Origin: Armatimonadota bacterium
GTDB lineage: Bacteria > Armatimonadota > Fimbriimonadia > Fimbriimonadales > Fimbriimonadaceae
NCBI GenBank assembly: GCA_018268375.1
Contig: JAFDWS010000001.1
Coordinates: 140,904 to 204,903, forward strand
Direction of reading: 5' to 3'
DNA: 64,000 bases
The position numbers were made by a program, and so were the translations under genes. Shown here in pieces: positions 44,442-53,500 of the stretch; within the stretch, counting starts at the first letter, position 1; each line of letters starts with the position of its first letter. The notes under the pieces were generated by a model. That model had not been told where the DNA came from, made no database searches, and was given only the letters and a program-made list of their open reading frames with translations.

Positions 44442-45141
44442 GACGCTCTTCGAGGGCCTTCTCCCAGACCTTTTGAGACTCGGCCCAAACGGCGGGATCG
44501 AGTGTGGCAAGGCCGTAAATGCACTCAGTGCGCCCCGTGCGGACGGCCCATCCCGCGTCACCGTAGGAATAGTGCCAGAACTCGTCTCGGCAGTTCGAAA
44601 AACCGGCCGCGGTCATGCACTCGACGAGCATGTTCCTGTTCGCCTGGGCGGCCTCGGTCAGGCCGTAGACATAAGTCGGGCTCGCATCGAAGCGGCTAAA
44701 GGGAGACGTGACGTCGAGGAACTCGTTGTCCTTATCGACGAGATAGACGTCAAGGGCGGCCCCGGTGCAATGCCCCGGCGGTGCCTTTTGGTCGACAGGA
44801 GCGACCCACCGACACACAATACGACGCATGACGGCATGGCTCAGCCCCGGGCGTGCTTCTGCGAGGTGCCGCCACATCATGTCGTAGATCATCTTCTGCC
44901 TGATCCAAGGTCGCAAGGCTTCCACAATTCCGATGAATACCCCGGTTGGCAAGCGCGAAGCGGCGTTCCTCGCCATGTCAATGACCGTCTTGCGCGCCCA
45001 CGGCAGGGCGCCGGGCCGAAGTATCCGCAGTTCCGGTGCAACCTCACGGATGTTGAGGAGCGCTTCTCCGTTCTCGATCTCTCGAATTCTGTTCAGGGCT
45101 CGGATCGGTTCGGGCCGACCTTTGCTCCTGTCCCATTTCAT
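44413..45141 (-). CDS. M15D peptidase, D-Ala-D-Ala dipeptidase (VanX/DdpX-like)
   Basis: A 242-residue zinc peptidase. PPGHCTGAALDVYLVD is the SxHxxGxAxD zinc/catalytic motif (with G in place of the usual S) and EFWHYSYGDAGWA is the second ExWH motif. RNMLVECMTAAGF lies between them, as in the family. It cleaves D-Ala-D-Ala dipeptides and may recycle peptidoglycan. It overlaps the upstream SLBB gene by 4 bases (45138-45141), an unusual partner, and converges on the glycosidase-like gene. Confidence 0.9.
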   Translation of the reverse strand: MKWDRSKGRPEPIRALNRIREIENGEALLNIREVAPELRILRPGALPWARKTVIDMARNAASRLPTGVFIGIVEALRPWIRQKMIYDMMWRHLAEARPGLSHAVMRRIVCRWVAPVDQKAPPGHCTGAALDVYLVDKDNEFLDVTSPFSRFDASPTYVYGLTEAAQANRNMLVECMTAAGFSNCRDEFWHYSYGDAGWAVRTGRTECIYGLATLDPAVWAESQKVWEKALEERPNPFLVSGP

Positions 45142-46319
45142 CGGCCGAACAAGAACCAGAAGGCTGCCACGCCAATCGCGACCTTGGTTCCCACGTTCTT
45201 GTCGCGCTTTGCGCCCGGCACGGAGACCTTGTCTCCGATCTTCAAGGCGATGTCGCCAGCGTAACCCTGTTCGATCTCTTTGAAGTTCACGACACGGGGC
45301 TTGGGAGTGTCTGCCGAGGTGATCATGATCCGATCAGCCCTCGCTCGCGGATCGAGCCCGCCAGCAGCTTGGATCGCGTCACTCAGCTTTGTCTCTGGGC
45401 CAAGCACGACGTAGCCGGGATTTCGGACAGCCCCGTCGACCTGGATGTAAGCCCGGGTCTCAACAACGCCTACAACGATCTTGTCCTTCGCAGTCAGGAG
45501 CATGTCGGCGTTTGGTTGGGTGAAGTCCAAATATTGGATAGCTTGGCCTGGCCTCTCGACGCCGACTTTCTTTTTGACCGCCAGCGCCGTGAATCCGCCG
45601 ACAGCCTCGATCGCCTTCTTTGCGGTCATGCCCTCGGCCATCTTGACCGCACCGGGACGGACGACCCCGCCCATGACCGTCACCTCGCCAGGCACCAAGA
45701 CCAAGAGCACCTCGTCTCCGGGTTTCAACAGGAGGTCGGCTGAGGGTTGTGTCAGGTCAATCGATTGAATCGACCCGTCAGCAGACTTGACCGCCACTTT
45801 GGTCAAGTCGACGTCCTCAAGCGGAACCGCCTTCTTGACGACTTCGCTGAGTTTCAGTCCAGTCTGAAACGTAACGTCGCCCGGAGTCTTGACGGCGCCA
45901 GAGACTTTGACCGGATGCGCCGTCGGCTGTGCAGGAGGGTTCTCAGGTGTCTCGGTCTTCGCCCCCGGATCCGTGACGGGCTTTGTCTCCGGTGACGTGC
46001 CCGGGTTCGTATCGGGCTTTGCGGGCGCATCGCCTACGATGGCCACGGACATCGTCGCCTTTTTCAGAATTCGATCCTCGACCAACTTTTTGCTCAACTT
46101 GTCGGCGACCTCAGCCTCCGTCAGACCGGCGACATCGACGGCACCTAGAAAGTCTACAAGGATCAAACCGTCCTTTGTCACCTTGTAATCCTTGCTGATC
46201 AAGGATTCCTCTGTGCAGGTGACTTTCAGCTTGTCCAAAGCCTGGACCTTGCGCGTTTGTCCCAGGGCCGCAAGGGACGCGGCGATGAGGAGGATGGTCA
46301 GCAGCAAGCGGGTCTTCAT
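45138..46319 (-). CDS. SLBB-domain polysaccharide export protein
   Basis: A 393-residue exported protein. After a signal peptide (LLLTILLIAASLAALGQ) comes a Poly_export domain (ALDKLKVTCTEESLISKDYKVTKDGLILVDFLGAVDVAGLT). A Pro/Thr/Glu linker (about residues 100-135) leads to three SLBB repeats (VKVSGAVKTPGDV, VTVMGGVVRPGAV, IQVDGAVRNPGYV). A C-terminal membrane helix (VAIGVAAFWFLFG) ends it. The family (Wza-like) forms or supports outer-membrane polysaccharide export. The operon partner is a VanX-like peptidase, not the usual Wzc/Wzx genes. Confidence 0.88.
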   Translation of the reverse strand: MKTRLLLTILLIAASLAALGQTRKVQALDKLKVTCTEESLISKDYKVTKDGLILVDFLGAVDVAGLTEAEVADKLSKKLVEDRILKKATMSVAIVGDAPAKPDTNPGTSPETKPVTDPGAKTETPENPPAQPTAHPVKVSGAVKTPGDVTFQTGLKLSEVVKKAVPLEDVDLTKVAVKSADGSIQSIDLTQPSADLLLKPGDEVLLVLVPGEVTVMGGVVRPGAVKMAEGMTAKKAIEAVGGFTALAVKKKVGVERPGQAIQYLDFTQPNADMLLTAKDKIVVGVVETRAYIQVDGAVRNPGYVVLGPETKLSDAIQAAGGLDPRARADRIMITSADTPKPRVVNFKEIEQGYAGDIALKIGDKVSVPGAKRDKNVGTKVAIGVAAFWFLFGR

Positions 46320-46383
46320 CTCTGTGGCTAAAGACGGTCCACTCGGCTACTTCGCGCCGCGACGAGGTAATTTCGAGACCCCT

Positions 46384-47214
46384 ATGAAGAGCTACCGGCT
46401 CAATCGGCTATTCAACCCGGCATCAGGCCGCTGCCTCGATGTCGCCGTCGACCACGGGTTCTTCAATGAAGCGTCGTTCCTCCAAGGCATAGAGGATCTT
46501 GCTAGCGCCGTCGACACCTTGGTCAAGGCAGGTCCAGACGCCATACAGCTCACAGTGGGCCAGGCGCGATTGCTCCAAGATGTCCCGGGACGGCAGAAGC
46601 CGTCTCTCGTCCTTAGAACGGACGTTGCGAACGTCTACGGCAAGGAGCTTCCGCGGACGCTTTTCAGCCGGATGATCGAGGATCCGGTCGGCCAGGCTTT
46701 AAGGCTCGATGCCGTTTGCATCGTTGTCAACTTGTTCCAACTCCCGAACGAACCAGAACTCACCGACCAATGCATCCAGAACATTCTCGCCGTCAAGCCA
46801 GAGTGCGACACTTGGGGCATGCCGCTCATGGTCGAGCCCCTCGTCTTCAAGCCGAACAGCGTTGCTGGAGGCTACATGGTGGACGGTGACCCCGAGAAGA
46901 TCGTCCCCTTGGTCCGCCAAGCCGTTGAGCTTGGTGCGGACATCATCAAAGCAGATCCGACCGATGACCCGCGGGACTACCACCGTGTCGTTCAGACCGC
47001 TCGCGTCCCTGTCCTGGTCCGCGGCGGCGGCCGCGCGCCCGACCTCGAAATTCTGGAGCGCACGCAAGCATTGATCGGCCAGAAGGTGGCGGGCATTGTT
47101 TACGGACGCAATATCGTCCAGCACCCCAACCCGTCCGGCATGACGAGGGCCCTCATGTCAATCGTCCATGACGGAGCAACGGCACAACAAGCAGCCTCCC
47201 ATCTGAGCCCATGA
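46384..47214 (+). CDS. Class I aldolase (DeoC/FbaB/LacD-type)
   Basis: A 276-residue TIM-barrel aldolase. LDVAVDHGFFNE is the conserved DHG block, and ADIIKADPTDD contains the likely Schiff-base lysine (about residue 189), followed by VPVLVRGGGRAPDLEIL, the phosphate-binding GGG. It fits archaeal-type fructose-1,6-bisphosphate aldolase and LacD/tagatose aldolase. I chose ATG 46384; the open frame extends to 46192 but covers the divergent SLBB gene. It heads a sugar operon and overlaps the following dehydrogenase by 4 bases. Confidence 0.85.
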   Translation: MKSYRLNRLFNPASGRCLDVAVDHGFFNEASFLQGIEDLASAVDTLVKAGPDAIQLTVGQARLLQDVPGRQKPSLVLRTDVANVYGKELPRTLFSRMIEDPVGQALRLDAVCIVVNLFQLPNEPELTDQCIQNILAVKPECDTWGMPLMVEPLVFKPNSVAGGYMVDGDPEKIVPLVRQAVELGADIIKADPTDDPRDYHRVVQTARVPVLVRGGGRAPDLEILERTQALIGQKVAGIVYGRNIVQHPNPSGMTRALMSIVHDGATAQQAASHLSP

Positions 47215-48311
47215 AGGTCCGCTTTGGAATCATCGGCGGGGGCCTGATGGGCCGTGAGCTGGCTAGCGCAATGGCCCGCTGGTTCATGCTCACAAACTTC
47301 CCGAGCCAGGTCGAACTTGTCGCCGTGGCCGACATTGCTCCGAGAGTGCTCGAATGGTTCCGGCAGGTTCCCAGCGTCGATCTTCTGACAACCGAGTATC
47401 GAGAGCTCCTCGCTCGCGACGATGTCGACGCCGTCTATGTCGCGGTTCCCCACGATCTCCACGAGCAGGTCTATGTGGACACCTTGGCCGCTGGCAAGGA
47501 CCTGTTGGCTGAGAAACCGTTCGGGATCGACCTCCGGGCCGCCCTGAGAATCCAATCGGCCATCGGTGAGCGCTTCGTCCGCTGTAGTTCAGAGTTCCCT
47601 TTCTTCCCCGCCGCCCAGGGTGTCTACGAGTTTGTAAGCAGTGAGGAGATCGGCGATCTCCTCGAGGTCAATTCCGCCTTTCTCCACAGTTCAGACCTAG
47701 ATTTGACCAAGCCTATCAATTGGAAGCGGCAATCTGTTCATTGTGGAGAGGCCGGGGTGATGAACGACCTTGGGCTCCATGTCCTCCATGTACCATTGCG
47801 TATGGGTTATCGGCCCACTAACGTGTTCGCTCAGCTTCAAAACGTTGTGAGGGAGCGTCCGGACGGCGCTGGTGGAAGAGCGCCTTGCGACACGTGGGAC
47901 AACGCGACCGTCCACGCCAATTTGGAGGGTGGTGGGATCATGCGGCTCGAAACGAAGCGCCTGGCACCTGGCGAAACGAACACTTGGTCGATCGAGGTCA
48001 AGGGCACTCGTGGTGGGGCTAAGTTCTCGACCAAGGAGCCAAAAACCCTGTGGACTTCTCGAGGCGGCAGCGCGCAATGGTCACGCGAAGACATTGGCCA
48101 TAAGTCCGTGATCCCGGTCGCTACGGGCGGCATTTTCGAATTCGGATTCCCGGATGCGCTCCTACAAATGTTGGCGGCCTTTGTCGCGGAACGGAACGGA
48201 CACCTGGAGGGCCGGTTTGGCTGCGCGACCGTCGACGAAGCCCTCGACGCCCATCGCGTTTGGACAGCGGCTCTTGAGTCCCAACGCAGCCACAAGGCGG
48301 TACCCCTATGA
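47211..48311 (+). CDS. Gfo/Idh/MocA family oxidoreductase (sugar dehydrogenase-like)
   Basis: A 366-residue NAD(P)-binding oxidoreductase. RFGIIGGGLMGRELASAM is the Rossmann start, VPHDLHEQVYVDTLAAGKDLLAEKPFGID holds the EKP lysine, and the C-terminal part has GEAGVMNDLGLHVLHVP, the DxGxHxxD motif in altered form (DLGLHVLHV). It overlaps the aldolase by 4 bases (47211-47214) and the isomerase-like gene by 4 bases (48308-48311), so all three are translated together. It likely oxidises the sugar substrate of the same pathway. Confidence 0.88.
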   Translation: MKVRFGIIGGGLMGRELASAMARWFMLTNFPSQVELVAVADIAPRVLEWFRQVPSVDLLTTEYRELLARDDVDAVYVAVPHDLHEQVYVDTLAAGKDLLAEKPFGIDLRAALRIQSAIGERFVRCSSEFPFFPAAQGVYEFVSSEEIGDLLEVNSAFLHSSDLDLTKPINWKRQSVHCGEAGVMNDLGLHVLHVPLRMGYRPTNVFAQLQNVVRERPDGAGGRAPCDTWDNATVHANLEGGGIMRLETKRLAPGETNTWSIEVKGTRGGAKFSTKEPKTLWTSRGGSAQWSREDIGHKSVIPVATGGIFEFGFPDALLQMLAAFVAERNGHLEGRFGCATVDEALDAHRVWTAALESQRSHKAVPL

Positions 48312-48871
48312 AGCGGAGCGAGATCAACAATCTTGTCAAGAGCGCAAGAAAATGCTTCGAGCAGCACGGTTGGGCTCTGCCGAAGGATCCTCGTTGGGAC
48401 GTGACGGATTTTGGACTCGGGGATTGGCGGCGACACGGGCTCGTCCTCGTCAACCTGGCCGAGGAGCCTGAGTACTGCGAAAAGTTGATGTACGCCCAGC
48501 GGGGCATGATGACGCCCGCCCACACGCACCTCAACAAGAAAGAGGACATCATATGCCGGTGGGGCGGGTTGCTGGTGACCGTCTTCTCGTCAAACGGGCT
48601 CTCCGCAGAAGGATCATGCAAAGTGAAGGTCAACGGCGCACTGCTTGAGGTGCCGAGCAAGACGGTCGTTGTGCTCGAGCCGGGCGAGCGTATCACCTTG
48701 TGGCCAGGGACTTTCCACGAGTTCCAGCCGGCCACCGACGAAGTGATCATCGGTGAAGTCTCGACGGCCAACGACGACTTGAACGACAACATCTTCGCCA
48801 ATCCCGACGTCGGTCGGTTCTCGTCTATAGATGAAGACGAGGGGCCCCTCGTCCGGCTCGTTTCCGACTAA
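48308..48871 (+). CDS. D-lyxose ketol-isomerase-like cupin
   Basis: A 187-residue cupin of the D-lyxose isomerase family (DUF1498). TPAHTHLNKKEDIICRWGG gives the His/His/Glu metal ligands and LWPGTFHEF the distal His. D-lyxose isomerases convert D-lyxose and D-xylulose or D-mannose and D-fructose. It is the third gene of the aldolase/dehydrogenase/isomerase operon, in which it would feed or drain a ketose. Family length is normal. The substrate within this cell is not known. Confidence 0.88.
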   Translation: MKRSEINNLVKSARKCFEQHGWALPKDPRWDVTDFGLGDWRRHGLVLVNLAEEPEYCEKLMYAQRGMMTPAHTHLNKKEDIICRWGGLLVTVFSSNGLSAEGSCKVKVNGALLEVPSKTVVVLEPGERITLWPGTFHEFQPATDEVIIGEVSTANDDLNDNIFANPDVGRFSSIDEDEGPLVRLVSD

Positions 48872-48907
48872 ATTGCTTCGGAACTCTTTCCGCAGCGCCA
48901 AAGTAGT

Positions 48908-48924
48908 TTAGTTAACTTAACTAA
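48908..48924. promoter_or_regulatory. MarR-type operator (17-bp palindrome) upstream of the RND operon
   Basis: The perfect inverted repeat TTAGTTAA-C-TTAACTAA lies 13 bases upstream of the ATG of the membrane-fusion protein gene. MarR regulators bind AT-rich palindromes of this size and pattern, and a MarR gene is the last gene of this operon, so feedback repression is likely. The link to this regulator is inferred. Confidence 0.7.
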
Positions 48925-48937
48925 TGGAACGTGCTGG

Positions 48938-50512
48938 ATGAAAGCTTGGGCCCCTTGGGCGGTAGTAGGCATCGCGGTGACGGCTGGCTTCGCTTGGAGG
49001 CTGAGTGCCAAAGCCTCCGACTCGGCGAGCCTCGCGAAGCAGCAGCAAACGCGAAAGGGTGCGCCGGCCATGGTCGCGGTGGCGGTGGCGGGACGCCAGG
49101 TGATTGCGCAGAACTTGGATCTCGTTGGTGCGGTCGAATCCCCATTTGTCGTGAAGCTCTCGCCTAAACAGCAGGGGAAAGTCACCAGCATTAACGTCCG
49201 CGAGGGTGACCCGGTCATACCGGGGGAGGCCCTCGTTACGATCGATCCATCGCAAGTCGACGCTCAGTTGTTACAGCAGCAGTCCGCCCTTTCCAGCGCT
49301 AAATCGAGGCTTGCCCAATCGGCGGTCGCACAGACGAGCAACGACGTGGGAATCGAGGCGGCGATCCAGCAGCAGCGCGCCCAAGTCACGACCAGCCAGG
49401 CAGACTTCGACCAAGCAAAGGCGACGATGAAGGCTCGGGAACGGGCCGACCAAAACCAAGTGGTCGATGCCGAGGCAAAGCTTCGGAGCGCGGAGTCGGC
49501 CGTGGATTCAGCCAAGGCCGGCGTTGACAGCGCCAATGCGAGCCTGGCTAACTATCGGGTGATCGCCGAGCGACAGGAGTCGCTATATGGGCTTGGCTAC
49601 GTGCCCCTACAAGACCTGCAAAAGGCGAAGACCGACGTCACTGTACAGGAGAACAATGTTAAGGCGGCCGAACAATCCCATGCTGCCGCGAAATCGGCAG
49701 TCGTTTCCGCGAACGCACAACTCGACGCGGCGAGACAAACGGCGCTGGTCAACAAGCGCGTCTTGGAGGCGGGCCTCGCAAGCGCCCAGGCGAAGCTCTC
49801 TCAGAGCCGGGCCGCCTTGCGCTCTGCCGGCGCCAACTCGGCGCAAAAGCAAGCCTATCGAGAGAACGTCAAGGCGCTGCGCGCTGACGTGGGTGCAGCT
49901 CAAGCCCAAGTCCGGGGAGTCCAGAGCCAGCTTTCGGATCTTGTGCTGCGCTCGACGATCGAAGGCATAGTCACGCAGCGATCGGCGGACGCGGGCGATC
50001 TCGCTGTGCCTGGCCAGCCGGTAGTCACCATCCAATACCTCAAGTGGCTCTACGTGACCGCTTCAGCGCCTGTCGATGCCTCACCGAACATTCGTCCGGG
50101 CCAGACCGTCACCATCGCTTTCGACGCCTTTCCCGGGCAAACAGTCGATGCACGGGTCGATAAAGTCAACCCTGCAGCCGATCCACAGACCCACATGTTC
50201 ACCTTCCGCGTCAAGCTGGAAAACCCCGGCCAGAAATATCGCCCCGGCATGTTCGCAAAGGTCCGCATCGCGACTTCGTCGACCGAAGCAAAGGTCGCAG
50301 TCCCCCGCGAAGCGGTCAAGAATTCGACGCTGTTCGTTTTGAAACAGGACGGAACCGTCGAGCAAAGGACAGTGAAGACCGGCGCAGAGGACGACAGGTT
50401 CTACGAAGTCCTGGAAGGCGTCAAGCCAGGCGAGCAAGTCGTGACCCTGACCTACCAGCCGTTGAGAGACGGCCAGAAGGCGCAGGTCGGGAAACCAGGC
50501 GGTCAGCGTTGA
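48938..50512 (+). CDS. RND efflux membrane-fusion protein (periplasmic adaptor)
   Basis: A 524-residue HlyD/AcrA-like adaptor. An N-terminal membrane anchor (PWAVVGIAVTAGFAW) is followed by a barrel-sandwich half (VGAVESPFVVKLSPKQQGKVTSINVREGDPV), a long coiled coil (about residues 100-330, many Ala/Gln/Lys), the second half of the sandwich (DLVLRSTIEGIVTQRSADAGDLA), and a beta-barrel domain (LYVTASAPVDASPNIRPGQTV) with a membrane-proximal tail. The long coiled coil is longer than in E. coli AcrA. Its stop overlaps the transporter start as TTGA (50509-50512). It would join the RND pump to an outer-membrane channel. Confidence 0.92.
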   Translation: MKAWAPWAVVGIAVTAGFAWRLSAKASDSASLAKQQQTRKGAPAMVAVAVAGRQVIAQNLDLVGAVESPFVVKLSPKQQGKVTSINVREGDPVIPGEALVTIDPSQVDAQLLQQQSALSSAKSRLAQSAVAQTSNDVGIEAAIQQQRAQVTTSQADFDQAKATMKARERADQNQVVDAEAKLRSAESAVDSAKAGVDSANASLANYRVIAERQESLYGLGYVPLQDLQKAKTDVTVQENNVKAAEQSHAAAKSAVVSANAQLDAARQTALVNKRVLEAGLASAQAKLSQSRAALRSAGANSAQKQAYRENVKALRADVGAAQAQVRGVQSQLSDLVLRSTIEGIVTQRSADAGDLAVPGQPVVTIQYLKWLYVTASAPVDASPNIRPGQTVTIAFDAFPGQTVDARVDKVNPAADPQTHMFTFRVKLENPGQKYRPGMFAKVRIATSSTEAKVAVPREAVKNSTLFVLKQDGTVEQRTVKTGAEDDRFYEVLEGVKPGEQVVTLTYQPLRDGQKAQVGKPGGQR

Positions 50513-53500
50513 CGCTTGCCCAGTTTTCTGTTGCGCGGCCAGTCGCCGTCACCATGCGGATCGCCGCACTTGTTTTGTTGGGCGTTATCTGTTTGCTCCG
50601 GCTGCCCATCGACCTTCTGCCTAAAGTTTCGATTCCGACGGTCGTTGTCAGCACGTCGTGGGGCAACACCGCTCCCCAAGAGATGGAGTCAAGCATCACG
50701 AGGCCACTGGAGCAAGCGGTCTCAAGCGTGCAGAACGTCTATCAGGTCAGTTCGAGCACGACGCAGGGCAACAGCAGTGTCCGGATCCAGTTCAATTGGG
50801 GCACCGACGTCGGCCAAGCCGCCGTCGATGTCCTTCAGGTGGTGCAGCGAGCGAAGCGCGCGTTCCCCAACGATCCAGCGCTGACCGATCCGATCGTCTT
50901 CAAGTTCGATCCGTCGACTCTGCCGATTCGCATCTACGGCGTTTCCGGGATCGACGATCCCGTCAAGCTTCGCACCCTGCTTGACACCGAAGTCTCGCCC
51001 ATCCTGGAGTCGGCAGACGGCGTTGCGGCGGCGACCGTGACCGGTGGAGACCAGCGCGCTATTATTGTTGATGCCGACCCGGACCGGCTCAAGGCCTACG
51101 GCCTTTCGCTTGACGACGTCGCAACCAGGTTGCGAGAGGAGAACATCAACGTCCCTGGCGGCATCGCGCGCCAAGGCGACACCGAGTTCGTGATCAGGAG
51201 CCTTGGCAACTTCTCCAAGCCTGAGGAAGCCCTCCTCATCCCCCTTAAGTCCGAAAACGGCCAGACCGTGAAGCTCGCCGACGTTGCGGTCGTCCGGGAT
51301 TCTCATCCCGAGTCTCGACTGTTCACCCGTCTGAATGGCAATCCAGCGGTGGGGATCATCCTGACCAAACAAAGCGGTGCCAACACAGTCAGCACGGCCC
51401 AAAGCGTCGACCAGAAGGTTGCTCAAGCTCAAAAGCTCTATCCCGAGCTGAAGTTCAACGTTGCCTACGATCAGGCGGGCTTCATTGAGAACTCGATCGA
51501 AGACCTTAAGGTCTCTGCCCTGATCGGTGGCGCGTTGGCCGTGGCCATTTTGATGCTCTTCTTGCGCAACGTGCGCAGTACGGTCGTAGTCGGCCTCAGC
51601 ATCCCGATCAGCATCGTGTCCACCTTCGCGTTGCTTTACTTCGGAGGCTTCACGCTCAACACGATCAGCCTGTCTGGTTTGGCCCTCGCAACCGGGTTGA
51701 TCGTCGACGATGCGGTCGTCGTCCTCGAGAACATCTTCCGGCACATCGAGCGCGACAAGCTCGAGCCGAAGGATGCTGCAATCACCGGGGCGAACGAGAT
51801 TATTTCTGCTGTCGTCGCCTCGACTTTGACGATCATGATCGTCTTCTTTCCTCTGTTTATGATCCAGGGTCAATCGGGGCAAACGTTTTCGCAGTTCGCC
51901 TTGGTCGTGATCTTTTCGATCGCGGTCTCCCTTCTGGACGCGACGACCGTCGTCCCAATGATCGCGTCTCGCCTGATCCGCACAGAAGAGGTCGTTACAG
52001 AAGCGCATCCCGAGCTCAGAGCCCAGTACGGACTCAAAGCAGGCCCTCTTACGAAGGTCTTCGACTGGTTCGGTGAGCGCTTCAACGCATTCGACCGCAA
52101 CTATCGGGGCGTGCTCTCCTGGGCATTACACCACCGCGCTCTCGTCCTTGCCCTAGCGGGAGGCTCAGTCCTCCTGAGCGTCCTGATCTGGCCGATGATC
52201 GGTTCCGAAATGCTTCCTCAGACGGACAGCGGCGATTTCACCGTCAATGTGCGAATGCCGGTCGGTACGGCCCTTAAGATCACAGACCAGAAGGTGAAGG
52301 AGGTCGAAGCCATTCTTCTTAAAGAACCCGACGTACAAACCGTCTTTTCGGCTTCGGGCACGACACTGAGCCTGAGGGGGACGACGACGAGCGCCCTCGC
52401 CAATCAAGGTTCAGCCACGGTTCGGCTCAAGGCCGACCGCAAGCGGAAGACGCAGGACGTCATCAAGTCAGTGCAACGCAAGCTCTCGGCCGTCAGCGGG
52501 GCGCGTATCCAGGTCACCCCCTATGACCTCGTCACCAACATCATCTCTGGCGGCAACACCAACATGGAGGTGGACGTCTTTGGGCGTAGCCTCACTGACA
52601 TAGCGTCCGCGTCAAAGCAGGTGATGGAAGCGCTCCGCAACATCCCGGGTCTCGAGAGCGTCGATGTGGGCGTTCAGGACGCGTCACCGGAAATTCAGTG
52701 GCGAGTCGATCGCGAAAAAGCCCAGCAGCTCGGCATCAGTTTTTCCGACATTGCCAACGTGCTCGATGCCGCCACCACCGGCGAGCTTTCGAGCTACTAC
52801 CAAGAGAACGGTTTTCAATTTCCGATCAACGTTCAAGTGCCCGAGGGTCAGCGCAAAACCATCGAGCAACTCAAGAACCTCCCTGTGAAGGCGAGTCTCA
52901 AGACTGACGCAGGCCAGAACCAGCCGGTCATCCGGGTTGGCGACATCGCCACACCGACTGTTGCTATGGGGCCCAACGAGATCACACGTATTGACCGGCA
53001 GCGGTACATCGCCGTCACCGGGCGCGTCGCTGGCCGCTCTGAAAGCGAAGTGCAAACCGATATTGCCAAGACGATGCAGCAGCTCAAACTGCCAGACGGC
53101 ATGCGCTGGGACTTCGGCCGCAATCAAAAGCAACGCGCCCAAGAGTTCTCCGGAATGGGGATGGCGGTCGGGCTCGCGGTCGCCCTCATCTACATGCTCC
53201 TCGCATCGCAGTTCGAGTCCTTCATCACGCCCCTGGTCGTGCTCACTTCCGTCCCACTCTGTGCGTTTGGAGTCGCGCTTGCGCTTTTCCTTAGTGGGCG
53301 GGCTTTTGGGTTGACCGCGTTCATCGGCCTCCTCATGCTGGTGGGCATCGTGGTCAAGAACGGCATCCTGCTCGTTGACTACACAGACCGTCTCCGCAAA
53401 CGCGGCCTGGAACGTGAGGAGGCCATCCTCACCGCTGGGCCGACACGCTTGCGACCGATTCTCATGACGACCTGTGCCGCCGTGTTTGGCATGGTTCCTC

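Noticed and set aside
50722..52008. 428-residue minus-strand open frame within the RND transporter gene
   Set aside because: Shadow of the transporter reading frame; rich in Asp/Arg/His repeats as expected for antisense of GC-rich coding DNA.
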